A DNA stretch of 64,000 nt from Orobanche coerulescens (Eukaryota; Streptophyta; Magnoliopsida; Lamiales; Orobanchaceae). Positions within the stretch are counted from its first letter, which is position 1. The number at the start of each line of letters is the position of its first letter. The notes under the pieces were generated by a model. The model saw nothing but the letters and a program-made list of their open reading frames with translations. It was not told the origin of the DNA and did not search any database. Where the stretch lies: assembly GCA_033398695.1 (NCBI GenBank), contig CM065804.1, positions 37,339,501 through 37,403,500 on the forward strand, read 5' to 3'. Of this stretch, positions 31,596-42,740 are shown in pieces. A program made the translations under genes and the position numbers.

Positions 31596-33309
31596 ATTCA
31601 AAAGAAGACAATCGAGAGTCTACCGAAAGATTGGAGGCACATCAAAGACCATCCAAAAGATCTTGTGATTGGAAACATTGAAGATGATGTTCCAACCCGA
31701 AGGAGAACCATCGAATATATAGCTCATTGTGCTTTCATATCCGAAATAGTTCCCAAGAATATATCCGAGGCTCTTGATGATGAAAGTTGGATGATGGCAA
31801 TGCAAGAGGAGCATGTACAATTCATGCACAATAATGTATGGAATTTAGTTCCCGCTCCTAAAGATAAAATAATTATCGCAACTAAATGGGTGCACAAAAT
31901 CAAGAGTGACGAACACGGTTACCCAATTCGAAATAAATCTCGTTTGGTGGCTCAAGGGTATAATCAAGAGGAAGGCCTTGATTACGAAGAAAGTTTTGCT
32001 CCCGCAGCTCGACTCGAAGCCATCTGTTTGTTATGTGCATTTGACGCTCACAAAAAGATCAAACTATTTCAAATGGATGTGAAAAGTGCATTCTTGAATG
32101 GCTACATTCAAGAAGAAGTCTATATCAAGCAACCTCCCAGTTTTGAAGATTACCAATTTTCGGATCACATCTACAAGCACTTGTTAGGTACTCTACGGGT
32201 TGAAACAAGCACTCCGAGCATGGTATGATCGTTTAAGTCAATTTCTAATTGCAAATGATTATAAAAGAGGTAAAGTCGATAGTACCTTGTTTGTGAAAAT
32301 ATTGAATAATGATATACTTGTTTGCCAAATCTATGTTGATGACATTGTTTTTGGAGCTACTAATGAATCATTGTGCCAAGATTTCTCTAATCTTATGAAA
32401 GGAGAGTTCGAGATGAGTATGATGGGAGAATTAACAGTCTTCCTCGGGCTTCAAATCAAGCAATGTGAAGATGGAATCTTTATTCATCAAACAAAGTACT
32501 CAAACGATCTCCTAAAGAAATTCAAAATGGAGAGTAGCAAAGTGATTTCAACGCCAATGTCCTCTTCATTAAAGCTTGAAAAAGATGAAAATGGCAAATC
32601 CGTAGATCAAAAATTATATCGAGGTATGATCGGATCTTTGCTATATTTGACTGCTTCTAGGCCAGACATAATATTTGGTACATGCTTATGTGGTCGATTC
32701 CAAGCTAATCCCAAGGAATCACATTTAATTGCTTATAAACGCATTTTTCGTTACTTGATAGGGACCATCGGACTAGGTCTATGGTATCCCTCTTGCTTGG
32801 ACTTTAATTTGATTGCATATAGTGACGCCAATTTCGGAGGATGCAAAATTGATAAAAAGAGTACTAGTGGTAAATGTCATTTCATCGTTTCATGCTTAAT
32901 ATCTTGAGAAAGTAAAAAGCAAACTAGTGTAGCGTTGTCTACAGCTGAGGCCGAATATGTTGATGCAGGGAGCGCCTGTGCTCAGGTACTATGGATTAAA
33001 AATATGGCATTTATTTTGAAAATACCCCTATTTTATGTGATAATATTAGTGCAATAAATTTGAGCAAAAATCCTGTGTTATAGTAGGACTAAGCATATAG
33101 ATATTAGACATCACTTTCTACGCGAGCATGTGCAAAAGAAAGGCATTTGCTTAACTTTTGTCGGGACGAGAGATCAACTAGCTGATATCTTTAGGAAACC
33201 TCTTCCCGGGGAATCATTTAATTCTATTCGCTTGCAACTTGGTATGGGACATCTTGACAATTTTTTAAACAAGTTGTCTACTCGAGAAATCAATCGCTTC
33301 ATTCGCTAG
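31596..33309 (+). pseudogene. Cop3 reverse transcriptase and RNase H (broken)
   Basis: 31665-32228 holds the RT front ([63 protein letters not shown]). A frameshift at about 32185 precedes [13 protein letters not shown]. 32200-32907 holds the palm with YVDD intact, MSMMGELTVFLGLQIKQ, SLLYLTASRPDI and YSDANFGGC. A TGG-to-TGA stop at 32905 starts the decayed RNase H: TAEAEYVDAGSACAQVLWIK, then frameshift, TKHIDIRHHFLREHV, QLADIFRKPLPGESF and LGMGHLDN. The stop codon TAG at 33307 forms the first three bases of a TAGCGCGCGCTA palindrome. Confidence 0.93.
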
Positions 33310-33318
33310 CGCGCGCTA
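33307..33318 (+). repeat. TAGCGCGCGCTA unit at the end of Cop3 pol
   Basis: A perfect 12-bp palindrome of the LTR series, found here outside the LTR and overlapping the pol stop codon. Confidence 0.85.
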
Positions 33319-33433
33319 ACTTCATCTTTTTAATGCAAACGAAGATCCCCTGTTCACAGCAAGAACCCTAGCTATAATCCAATTCCTATAATTCCGATTT
33401 CTTCCCTCCAATCCTTCAATTCCTGTCACAATC

Positions 33434-34629
33434 ATGTCGAGCAAGGGAAGAAAAGTTATGGAGAAGGCTTACAAAAGCACAAAACGTACCCGCGAACCAG
33501 AATATGATGCATCTCGTTTTGTGTCTTATACCGCTTTCAAGGTATTTTCGGAAATCCTCCCTCTGGAGCACTTAACCAAGGTAAATATCCGTGAATTGTT
33601 TGAAGCCTTGAGTATTGCTCAACTCGTAGAATGCAAAGAAATTATCTATCCTTCATTTGTTCGAGAGTTCTATGCTAACATGCATCTGGGAGATGGTGAG
33701 GGCTCCTCTGGTGGCTTAGTGCTCAATAGCTTGGTTAACGGAAATGTAGTGAAGGTTTCTTTGGAAATTCTTCATGAGCTATTTGGATTGACGTTTGAAG
33801 GTTTTACTTATAGTGGGAAGTCCATTGTTGATGAATCAGACTTGACTGAGAATGAAGTTGCCAATTTTCTATGTTCGAAAGTTGTCATCGAGGTTACCAA
33901 TGAAGTTTTCGAAAACAACTATTTTGGTCGCACTTACGAAATATTTGATGCCTAAAGTGAAAACGCAACATAAACTTGTCGGCATCGATAAACATGTGCT
34001 ATACCGGGTGTTGAACGAGGATAAGGTGGATTTCACCTCGATTGATATAAATTGGATGAAGGCGAAAGGAGACTCTTTCTGCTCCAAACACTATTTGTCG
34101 AGAACGCGGAAATCTGGACTTCCATTCGGATCTATTTTGACTGTGATTTTCTGTCGCTTCAATGTTGACTTGTCGGGCGAGGCATCGATTCCGGTATCTC
34201 GGGGACACGAGATTAGAGACCTCACCCTCAAAGCAATGCATTATGTTGAAACCATTAATAGAGGTTGGGTGTTATTCTTGTATCTCCGGGAAGACGACCA
34301 AGTTACAAAAGGAACGCGAACACCGACTACGGCCGAACGTGTTCTTCATAGAGGATCACAAATGCTTCGGGAACTACAAACCGGAACGTTTGTTCGTCAT
34401 CCGAAAACTAAAGGCAAACAATCGATGAAAGATTCTGTCACCGAGGAAGAAAAGAGTGACCTCATTGCCCGGATGCGGAGCATCAAGACCTCACAGATGG
34501 AAATTCGTGAGGATATTCGGTCTCTACGTTAGGAAGTCCGAGAAGTTCGTGGGCTGATTTCAGATTTCATTCGATTCACTCACCCGTCATTCCCGTTCCC
34601 ATCCTCTTCATCCGACCAAGCTCCTTAGA
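33434..34629 (+). pseudogene. Cop3 third ORF, plant transposon-type domain (frameshift and stop)
   Basis: Begins MSSKGRKVMEKAYKSTKRTREPEYDASRFVS. It reads to 33955 in one frame (FPSFVREFYANMHLGD-type block, LVNGNVVKVSLEILHELFGL), then shifts by one near 33950 and continues LMPKVKTQHKLVGIDKHVLYRVLN to DIRSLR at 34529. After a TAG it goes on with EVREVRGLISDFIRF and ends at 34629. Motifs such as FVREFYANM and the GNVVKVS...LFGL block resemble the domain called putative plant transposon protein, often found 3' of pol in plant retroelements; I infer this by eye. No signal peptide or membrane segment is evident, so an envelope role is not supported. Confidence 0.75.
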
Positions 34630-34950
34630 TTCTAGGAGTTTGATTCTCGATGTAGGAAACCTTGTTTTTGATGTCATGTGCCTTGGTTATGTCATGTTTG
34701 GATCATTTTCATTATTAAAATGCGCATTTCTTCTCTATGTCTCTTGGTTATTGTCTTACAGATGTTTTGTTAATATGTCCGTGCCATATTGTGTTATATA
34801 TGCAAATCTTCAGGGGGAGTCCGTTTTGTTAATGTCAAAAAGGGGGAGAAAACACTCCAAAACCGAACATACTAACATATCGAACAAATCACTTTGATTC
34901 GAATTTTTTAAATGGTTTTGCAGGAAAATATTAAATGTTTTGACATCATT
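34630..34950 (+). other. Cop3 3' untranslated region with two extra polypurine tracts
   Basis: T-rich non-coding stretch between the third ORF and the 3' LTR. It holds polypurine tracts at about 34810-34819 (TCAGGGGGAG) and 34837-34850 (AAAAAGGGGGAGAA), in addition to the one at 34951. Such repeated tracts are characteristic of Sireviruses. Confidence 0.8.
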
Positions 34951-34964
34951 AAAAAGGGGGAGAT
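34951..34964 (+). promoter_or_regulatory. Cop3 polypurine tract next to the 3' LTR
   Basis: AAAAAGGGGGAGAT immediately before the 3' LTR: the plus-strand primer. Confidence 0.9.
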
Positions 34965-36499
34965 TATTGAATCAAAAGTATTTTGATGATGATTAGATCC
35001 AAAACATTTAACAAAATCTATCTCAGTAAGCTGCTCTATTGAAGATGAAAAACGTTCCTAGCGCACGCTACATAATGCATCGTAGCACATGCTATCGAAG
35101 CTCATATGCAGGCAAGTCAAATAGTTGCAGTCGAGTTGGAATCCTACCTGATGGCTTACGCACGCAAAGTATCTATTATCAGCGCACGCTATATTACAAA
35201 ATTAGCGCACGCTATATTACAAAATTAGCGCACGCTATGTTCCTTATCTAACACACGCTATCGCATCCAAGTCAGAGAGGACAATAAGGTCTGGAAAGAA
35301 AAGAAGGAATTCATCTGCGCACGCTACAGAAGAATATTTACGCACGCTATTCTGACTCATTAGCGCATGTTACCTAGCAAATCTTGCGCACGCTACCGGA
35401 AAACAAGTTTGGTAGTCCAGTAGCCACTGGACTCAAAATAAGGAAGCACTTACGTACGCTATACAAGCTAACGTACGTTATGAGGAAACTATATAGTGCA
35501 CGCTATTCAACACTTATTAGCGCATGCTAAAACATTCAAATTTATACCGTTGGACAATTTACCCATTGGAACGCAGAAGTCAAAAGAAGATCCGAGAAAT
35601 CTGGAAAGTTAATATTAAATAATACTAGCGCACGCTATTTACAATTTGTAGCGCACGCTAAGTATAAATATATCGTTGGGAAAGAGTTGTTGGGGAGACA
35701 AACCGACATAATCTAAAGTCAAGATTGAAGACCTGTTGACCAACCGTTAGCGCACGCTACGAAGGTATGACTAGCGCACGCTAGATATATAATTTTACCG
35801 TTGGAATAGTTTTGTGACCGTTCAGATCGACCAAGTCAGAGAACGATATTGCAAGCTATGGAGGTATTATTAGCGCACGATAATAATACAGATTTTAGCA
35901 TATGAAGAAGGACTTGATACTATAAATACCCATAGGACTTGGGTATCTCACACACAACTTCAAGCATTCAAGTATACAAGCAATCAAAGCATTCTTGAAC
36001 TCAGTTTTCTATCTTTTATTGCATTCTAAGTTATGAGGTGAAAGATACAAAGAGTGATACATCTTGTAATACTTATTATACTTTGTATTCTTTCATTTGG
36101 TTGTGAGTGTTGCATCACTCATACAATAGCGTTAGAGACACGAATTTAGAGTCACTAATCCGGTGTTATTAGAATCTTTGATCCGGCATTATTAGGATTA
36201 CACTCCAATATTCGTAATTAAGGATTATCTAGTTCCAATAGAACACTAGATAAACAAAGTTTATTTTGAGAGTGGTTAAGCTTGGACCAATAGAAGACAA
36301 GCGGTTGTAACTGTTGTTGTACTCGGATCGATCGAAGACGAGTCAAGTGTGTGGATGTTCTTGACCCAATAGAAAAAGAAATCGGAGAGAGGACGTAGGT
36401 AGGTTTACTTTCCACACTATTTTCTTATATTTCCGAGAAAGTTCGATATTCCACATCACCACTATTCAACCCCCTTCTAGTGGTGAATTTATCTTTTCA
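34965..36499 (+). repeat. Cop3 3' LTR
   Basis: Starts TATTGAATCAAAAG (the first TG is mutated to TA) and ends TTATCTTTTCA. It has a palindrome cluster at 35059-35882, an exact hairpin at 35414-35433 and a TATA box at 35921-35928. TTTAG follows at 36500. Confidence 0.95.
35059..35882 (+). repeat. TAGCGYRCGCTA palindrome cluster, Cop3 3' LTR
   Basis: The same series as the 5' LTR with a different set of decayed units and one extra unit near 35200-35240, where TAGCGCACGCTATATTACAAAAT is duplicated. Most units still read TAGCGCACGCTA in sense. Confidence 0.92.
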
Positions 36500-36504
36500 T
36501 TTAG

Positions 36505-37900
36505 TGCAAAAACAACAGCTGGTAACTCCAAATCATGCCTTACATAAGTGAACTCGTACGGTTTCATCTGGTAGCGTAGGAGATTATCCTATCATTCTGC
36601 ATCAAAACGCAACCTAGACCATGATTTGAAGCATCACTACACACTATGAATCCTTCAGTTCCTTGTGCTATTGCTAAGATTGGAACCATTGCCAGCCTCT
36701 TCTTGAGTTCGTCAAAACTAACTTGACGCTTCTTATTCCATTTGAATCTTTGGGTTTTCTAAAATAATTGAGTAAGTGGGCATGTGATTTTGGAAAACCC
36801 CTCCACGAACCAACGATAGTACCCAGCAAGCCCTAAGAATCTTCTGACCTCTTTCACATTCTTAGGAGACTCCCACTGTGTGATTGCCTCGACTTTCTGT
36901 GGATCTACTCGGACTGCTTATGCTGATACTACATGATCAAGGAACATTACATCCTTCAACCAGAATTCACATTTAGAAAGATTGGCATATAACTATTCAC
37001 TCCTCAAAAGGTTCAACACAATCTGTAGGTGGTTTGCATGCCCGTCAGGACTTTTTGAGTAAACCAAAATATCATCGATAAAGACAACTTCGAATTTAGC
37101 CAAGTACTCTACGAATACTCTGTTCATAAATTTCATAAACATGGCAGGCGCATTGGTGAGACCGAATGGCATTACCATAAATTCATAGTGGCCGTAGCGA
37201 GTCTTAAATGCTGAATTTGGAATGTCATATTCTTTAATTCTCAATTGATAGTATCCCGATCTCAAATAGATCTTCGATAATATTGTTGCTCCTTGCAACT
37301 GGTTGAACAAATCATCAATTCAAGGCAACAGGTACTTATTCTTGATCGTCACTTTATTTAGTTCTCGATAATCAATGCACACCGAAGTGATCTATCTTTC
37401 TTTCGAACGAATAAAAATGGTGCACCAAGGGGGAAACACTTGGTTGGATATACACTTTGTCTATCAGCCCTTCAAGTTGTTTCTTCAACTCATACATCTC
37501 GGTAGGAGCCATCTGATACGAGGCCTTGGAAATGGGTGTGGCTATCGGCTCTAACTCGATGGTAAACTCTACATCTCTTTATGGAGATAATATAGGTTAT
37601 TCATGAGGGAATACATACGGAAATTCGTTTACAACAAGAATAAATGAAATTTCTACTATTCCTTCTTCTTTGTTTATTGCATAGCACTAGTATCCAGCAC
37701 AACAATATTGCAGCAGTTTGATAGCCTTCATTGCTTTAATCACTTTTCCTGAGATTTTTGGTCTCCGTGCTTCAAACAAATATTCAGAGCCACCTTCATC
37801 TATCATCGAGATGTTTCTATTTTGGTTGTTTATAATAGCACCATAACAGTTAAGTCAATCGTCTCCGAGAATCAGATCATCTCCTTGAATTTCCACCATG
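36505..37900 (-). pseudogene. Gyp3 RNase H start and reverse transcriptase (broken)
   Basis: The clearest open part is 36993-37310: [58 protein letters not shown] and then [13 protein letters not shown], with the catalytic FIDD intact. Left of it are the [12 protein letters not shown] and RNase H blocks (near 36780-36900 and 36560-36680) with stops. Right of it are remnants of the RT start (KYLLPRIDD-like and ELYEMSAPTEM-like text near 37320-37520). Confidence 0.9.
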
Positions 37901-38230
37901 ATCAGATTTGAAAGCCAATTTTTGCCTCCAATTGATACAGGAAAATTTGTAGCTTCTAAGTTCCCCACAATCCTTTTTCCCCTCGGTAACCCACAATATG
38001 AGGCTCACATTCATGAAAACAAGAAATTTTTAAACAATTTACACAAGATAGTGATATAAACGAATGTGTAGATCCGATATCGAATAAAACCCTAACTGGT
38101 TGTGAAAGAATTTGAATCATACCTGATGCAACCACTATATTCTGATCGTCTATTCTCCTCATTTCATAAAGGCGCGAAGGAACTGAGCCAGCACTCGATG
38201 CTTCATTTTAGTCATACTGTCATCTGCCTC
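37901..38230 (-). pseudogene. Gyp3 aspartic protease, active site changed
   Basis: 37956-38162 reads VVASGMIQILSQPVRVLFDIGSTHSFIS. The protease site DTG is now DIG (Thr to Ile, a C-to-T type change), which should weaken or abolish activity. It ends in GYRGEKGLWGT before a frame break. Confidence 0.88.
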
Positions 38231-39442
38231 TTCCTAGGCCAAAATTCTGACGTGGTTGAACACTTTGTTGAGTTTGATTGACACTCGCATCTTTCTGGAC
38301 CGATTGTGAAGTATGCACTCCAAAAGTGTTATAAACATCTCCGAAGTAAATCACACGGTATCCTTCCTATCCACATTCATAACACGTCATGGAGGGAAGT
38401 GAACAGTCACACCGATAATGTCTTGGTCGACCATAGTTGAAGCATTTTCTCGTTGCATCAGTAAAAGTAGGTGTTGATCTAGAACTCTTTTCACCTCTAG
38501 ATGGATGTGGGGGTCTCCTGAATGAGTGAAAAGATAATTGGGCTTTATGGCCTAATATTCTTGTGCTCTGCAAAACCACCAGATACTTTCTGCTTCTTGG
38601 AGTCGCAAGACTTCTCCACGGCTACTTTTTTCATCTCATAAGCCATAGATTTATCTTGATGCTGACAAGGTTGGTGCATTCAAACCCCAACATGTATTGT
38701 TGTATCTCCGGTTTCATCCTCATGTCAACATGAAACATCATTTCTACATTGGTCCTGACAAGGTGTCGAACAAATGCCAACTCTTGATTAAAATTCATAA
38801 TCACTTGAGCTACTGGTAAGTCCAAAGGTTGCGCAGGGAAGGATTCTCTCTCAAACTTTAGCTTCCCTGATCGGACGAGGGCAATAATTATCTTCCATCA
38901 TTAGCTTGAATTCTCCCCAATCGTCATCATGGTGAATAGGTCGGATGGCCTCCCACCATTAGGACACTTCTCCAGTCAGAAAATATTAGGCGATGGGGAC
39001 TTTTCGGTCATCCAGGCAGTTGATTCCCGCAAACACTTCTCTATTCTCTTACCCAATGACCCCACATCGTCACTTCAGAAAAACCATCAAACTTTGGTAG
39101 GTGCATCTTCGCCACTTTTTGAACCCATTTATCCCCTCGATACCCCAGGTTTGGAACACCTTAATATCCTTGCCCCAGTTGTATACCTATCGCCACTTGC
39201 ATTCGATCTACCACTTGTGCGCATTAGGTCATCTGGTTGACCAGTTGATGAAGCATGACGGGAACAGCCAGATTGTTATTTACCTCCACAGTTTTCTCTC
39301 GATTATTGTTGACAGATTCCCGTTGCTCGCTAGAACTGAGATCAGACGGATTCGACAAAGAATCAGGAACAGAGGGTGAAGCTTCCCTCTCATCATTTCC
39401 ACGTCCGCGTCCAGGACCACGACCACGACCTCTTCTCAACAT
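38231..39442 (-). pseudogene. Gyp3 gag (broken)
   Basis: Starts MLRRGRGRGPGRGRGNDEREASPS at 39442, with an Arg/Gly N terminus like that of Gyp2 gag. Fragments follow at 39224-39442, 38631-38825 and 38367-38579. The zinc knuckle reads CFNYGRPRHYRCDC, with the second Cys replaced by Tyr, followed by a partial second knuckle (CYECG). Stops and frameshifts separate the pieces. Confidence 0.87.
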
Positions 39443-39447
39443 GCTGT
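39443..39447. repeat. Target site duplication of Cop4, left copy (GCTGT)
   Basis: GCTGT precedes Cop4; GTTGT follows it at 49925-49929. One C/T difference. Joining the flanks restores ATGCTGTTGTAAG, the region just upstream of the Gyp3 gag start. Confidence 0.8.
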
Positions 39448-41060
39448 TGTTAAGAATACTTATTAGATTTTGATAATGTCATCCCTATATTTGTTTATTT
39501 AAATATATGTTTTTAATACTTGGCAAATTGTAAAGAAGAACCAAATGAGTATCTTCTATATGCCAGATTATGTATAGTTGAATACTTGGCAATATGTAAA
39601 GAAGAACCAAATGAGTATCTTCTATAGGCCATATAAGCTAGGCTAAAATCGGCTAAGTATAAATCGCAAACAAGTTCATATCAGAGAGGTCTAACCAAAC
39701 ACTGTAGAAAGCCGATTTGCAGACAAGAGTTTATCAGAGATGTCTTGGTCAACTCAACTGTTCAAAAAAGGTTGACCACAGATGGCTTATTTTCTGACAA
39801 CATTCTACAGAAGCGATTTATCAGAGAAGTCCTGGTCAACTCATTTATCAGAGAAGTTTGACCAGACTACAGTCAAGTGATCAGACAGAGTCCAAGTCAT
39901 CTGAAGTTTGACCATCAGATCAAATAAGTTCATCAGGTCAGAAGACTTCAGATAGGTCGTCAGATCAAAGAAGATTCGTCGAGACATCAGAGAAGTAATC
40001 AGAGAAAGTCCGACATCAGAGAAGGCTGACTGCACATCAGACAGATTGACCAAAAAGATATCAGATAAGTCCTGTCAAAGTAATCAGCCAAGTAATCCAG
40101 TCCACGTCAGCATGCGATGAAAAGTCAATAATCACGGAAAGTCACATGCGGGCGAGAAGAGACAGACTGAAAAGATTTCCGAAAAGCAATGAATTAAATA
40201 ATTCATCAAGACCAACCACTGAAGACTTTAAGCATATTATAATCTAAAGTTTCGGCGCCTCAACGTGAAAGTATTCATAATGGTCGGAAATGGATTAAAA
40301 TAATGGAATCCAGACTTACAATGTTCGGAAAGAAAACAAAGAAGTCTATTTCTCCCACGGATGGATTTGTTATAGGAATTGAAACAGCTATGAAGGAAGC
40401 TCAAGGATCGACATCTATAAATACCTGAAGATTGGAATTGAGCAAAGTACGATGCGAACAACTCTTACAAGCGAACAAAGCAAACAAAGCAGTTAAAGCG
40501 AACAATAGCATCGTGAAAGAGCAAGAGTTCAAAAATTCTTATTTGAAGAAGCTCTTAGTTGGAGAAGACAATCACTCATGTCTTTAAAAACCTGAGTTCG
40601 GGGTACCTCGCTGGTTGAAGTTCAAGAGGCTGTAAAGGCATCCAAGGATCGTAGATCAAGAGGTGCAAGGCAGTCAAAGGGAGTTGCAATGGCAAGGAAT
40701 TCCACTGGTTGGAAGGTGTTGTAAATTGGTTGAATCACTGTAATATTTATCACTACTTGAGAATTATAGTGAATTCATCTCCAACTAGTTTGGAGAAAAG
40801 TGGATTGGTAGGGGATTACCCCACCTCTAAGACCACTATAACTGCATGCGTGTTTTACTGCTTTCATCATTATACTTACCTGCTGCATACATACTTAACT
40901 GTTCAATTGTTTAGCTATTTGCATTCATCATCAGCTGACTTCTGCGACTTCAAGTCATATGTACCTATCAGCTGAGAAACTCACCCTTTGTGGAAAAGAG
41001 TTTCAATAAGTCTATTCACCCCCCCTTCTAGACTTATTCCTGGACGACTTGTGACCTACA
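39448..41060 (+). repeat. Cop4 5' LTR
   Basis: TGTTAAGAATACTTATTAG to GACTTGTGACCTACA, 1.61 kb. U3 has a dense run of ATCAGAGAAGTC-like and TTGACC/GGTCAA words at 39680-40060 and a TATA box, TATAAATA, at 40416-40423. Confidence 0.95.
39680..40060 (+). promoter_or_regulatory. W-box-rich repeats in the Cop4 U3
   Basis: At least six TTGACC or GGTCAA motifs (near 39745, 39771, 39834, 39857, 39907, 40047) plus TTGACT/AGTCAA copies, embedded in degenerate TTTATCAGAGAAGT repeats. TTGAC[CT] is the W-box core bound by WRKY transcription factors. A regulatory role is inferred from motif density and position upstream of the TATA box. Confidence 0.6.
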
Positions 41061-41144
41061 AGTGGTGTCAGAGAGGTTGGTTCAATTTTTCAGAACCAGA
41101 TCCATATATCGAGGAGATATATTTTTTTAATCTCTCATTTTAGA
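41061..41144 (+). promoter_or_regulatory. Cop4 primer-binding site and leader
   Basis: AGTGGTGTCAGAGAGGTTGG directly after the LTR. TGGTGTCAGAG has one change from TGGTATCAGAG. A short leader runs to the gag ATG at 41145. Confidence 0.87.
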
Positions 41145-42740
41145 ATGGAACACATGCAACACATGCACTCTAGGTTACCTGTTTTTTCAGTTGACGAGTA
41201 TGATTTTTGGAAAATAAGGATGCAGGCACATTTATCTTCCATACATGACCACATGTGGTGCATAATTGAATACGGTCCTTTCATCTTCGAGAAGGACAAC
41301 TCCCCAGAAGAAATTACAGCCGGGAAGCCAGAGAAGATACCCAAGAAGAGGACGGAGCTGACCACTGAAGAGAGAAAGATAGCCAATCTTGACAACCGGG
41401 CCAGATATGTGCTGTACCAGACTCTTGACAAATCAACAGTGGTCAAGATCAAGAATTGCAAGAATGCCAAAGAAATTTGGGATACTCTAGCTGTGATGTT
41501 TGAAGGAACTGAGCTAGTAAAAGAGAACAACTTGTCAATCGCTACCCAAAAGTTTGACAACTTCAATATGAATAATGGAGAGTCTATCGACCAAGTAGAC
41601 ACAATATTCAAAGAGATAATTAATGAAATTAATTCTTTGGGGAAAACATATGGCAATAGGGAGATGGCCCTGAAAGTTCTAAGATCTCTCAACCCAGAAT
41701 GGAATATGAAGGCAGTGGCCATGAGAGAATCCAAGGATCTTAACAAAATAAATATCCATGAGCTGTTCTCTGACCTAAAGGCTTATGAGTTTGAGCTTCC
41801 AAGTTCATCATCAACCGAGCCTGCAGAGAAGGGAATAGCGTTTGCAGCTGAGTCCCCCGCCAAGAGCTTATCTGAAGTCAAGCCTCCAAATCCCCTAGAT
41901 TTTGAGGAAGAAATGGCGTTTATAATGCAGAGGTTCAACAACTTCCGGAAGAATTACTCCAAATATAAGAAGAATTATAAATAAAATCCCAGGAGAAATT
42001 AAAAGGCTGGAAGTTGGAAGGTGGAGTGCTACAATTGCCACAAGACATGACATATTCAAATTGACTGTCCTGATCTCAAGAAGGATGAAGGCAAGAAGGA
42101 AGTGGGAAGAAAAGAAGAGAAGAGAAAAGCTTTCATTGCAGAAGACCAAGAGAGAGTAGATTCTAGCAGTGGATTCTTCTCTAATGATGATGAGGAGTAC
42201 AATTGCCTGATTGCCAACTTAGCTGATGAAGAGGTAACATCTAAACCCTCAATTTCAAATAATAACAACTCAGACATGTCTCAGGATATGGACTTACATG
42301 AGTCTGTCAATCAGCTTCTCAAAGATTTTGAGAAATTAAAATCTGCACACTTGACTGTATCAGCCGAGAAGACCCAGCTGCAAGATGAGAATTGGCAGCT
42401 GAAAAACAACTTTGAAAAACTCAGCTTAGAGTTAAATAAAAGTAAATCTGAATTTGAAAAACAGGCTGTAGACCAGTTGAAAAATCAGGCTGATAATACT
42501 ACAGCTGTGATCAAAAGATTAACTGTTTTGAATAGTGAAAAATCAGCTGCACTTGCTCATGTTAAAACTGAGTTTGCTAAACTCACACAACTAAGCAACA
42601 CACAGGCTAAGGAGATAACTTCTCTCAAAGATTCTATAACCTTGGATGAGTTGTGTATGAATAAAAGGCCACTATATTCCAGATTAGGTCTTGGATATGA
42701 TCCCAACACTCCCTCTAGTTCTAAAACTACTTTCATCTAG
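41145..42740 (+). pseudogene. Cop4 gag with coiled coil (in-frame stops)
   Basis: 41145-41984 reads MEHMQHMHSRLPVFSVDEYD and the gag domain (EIWDTLAVMFEGTELVKENN, LRSLNPEWNMKAVAMRESKDL). The same frame resumes after TAA (41982), a second TAA and a TGA (42048), the last inside the zinc knuckle CYNCHKT-stop-HIQIDC (CGA to TGA). 42102-42740 then gives an acidic stretch and a long L/K/E heptad region (ESVNQLLKDFEKLKS ... SEKSAALAHVKTEF), a likely coiled coil. It corresponds well to Cop1 gag. Confidence 0.9.

Larger units (their letters stand above)
27136..36499 (+). mobile_element. Cop3: Ty1/copia Sirevirus-like element, full length
   Basis: Complete structure: LTRs 27136-28671 and 34965-36499, primer site, gag, protease, integrase, RT, RNase H, a further 3' ORF, and three polypurine tracts before the 3' LTR. 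Perfect TTTAG duplications flank it. A coiled-coil gag, an extra 3' ORF and repeated polypurine tracts are traits of the Sirevirus lineage. Pol has frameshifts, stops and an internal deletion, so the copy is dead. LTR ends have several mismatches in the first 175 bp, so it is not a recent insertion. Confidence 0.95.
36500..39447 (-). mobile_element. Gyp3: gypsy element, segment 2 (RNase H to gag start)
   Basis: Starts with the TTTAG copy and continues the Gyp3 RNase H; it then holds RT, protease and gag up to the gag N terminus, where Cop4 interrupts it. The sequence is heavily decayed with many stops, which fits its position as host to three other insertions. Confidence 0.92.

Noticed and set aside
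33434..34629. Envelope gene in Cop3
   Set aside because: No signal peptide, transmembrane segment or cleavage site is visible; motifs fit a plant transposon-type domain better.
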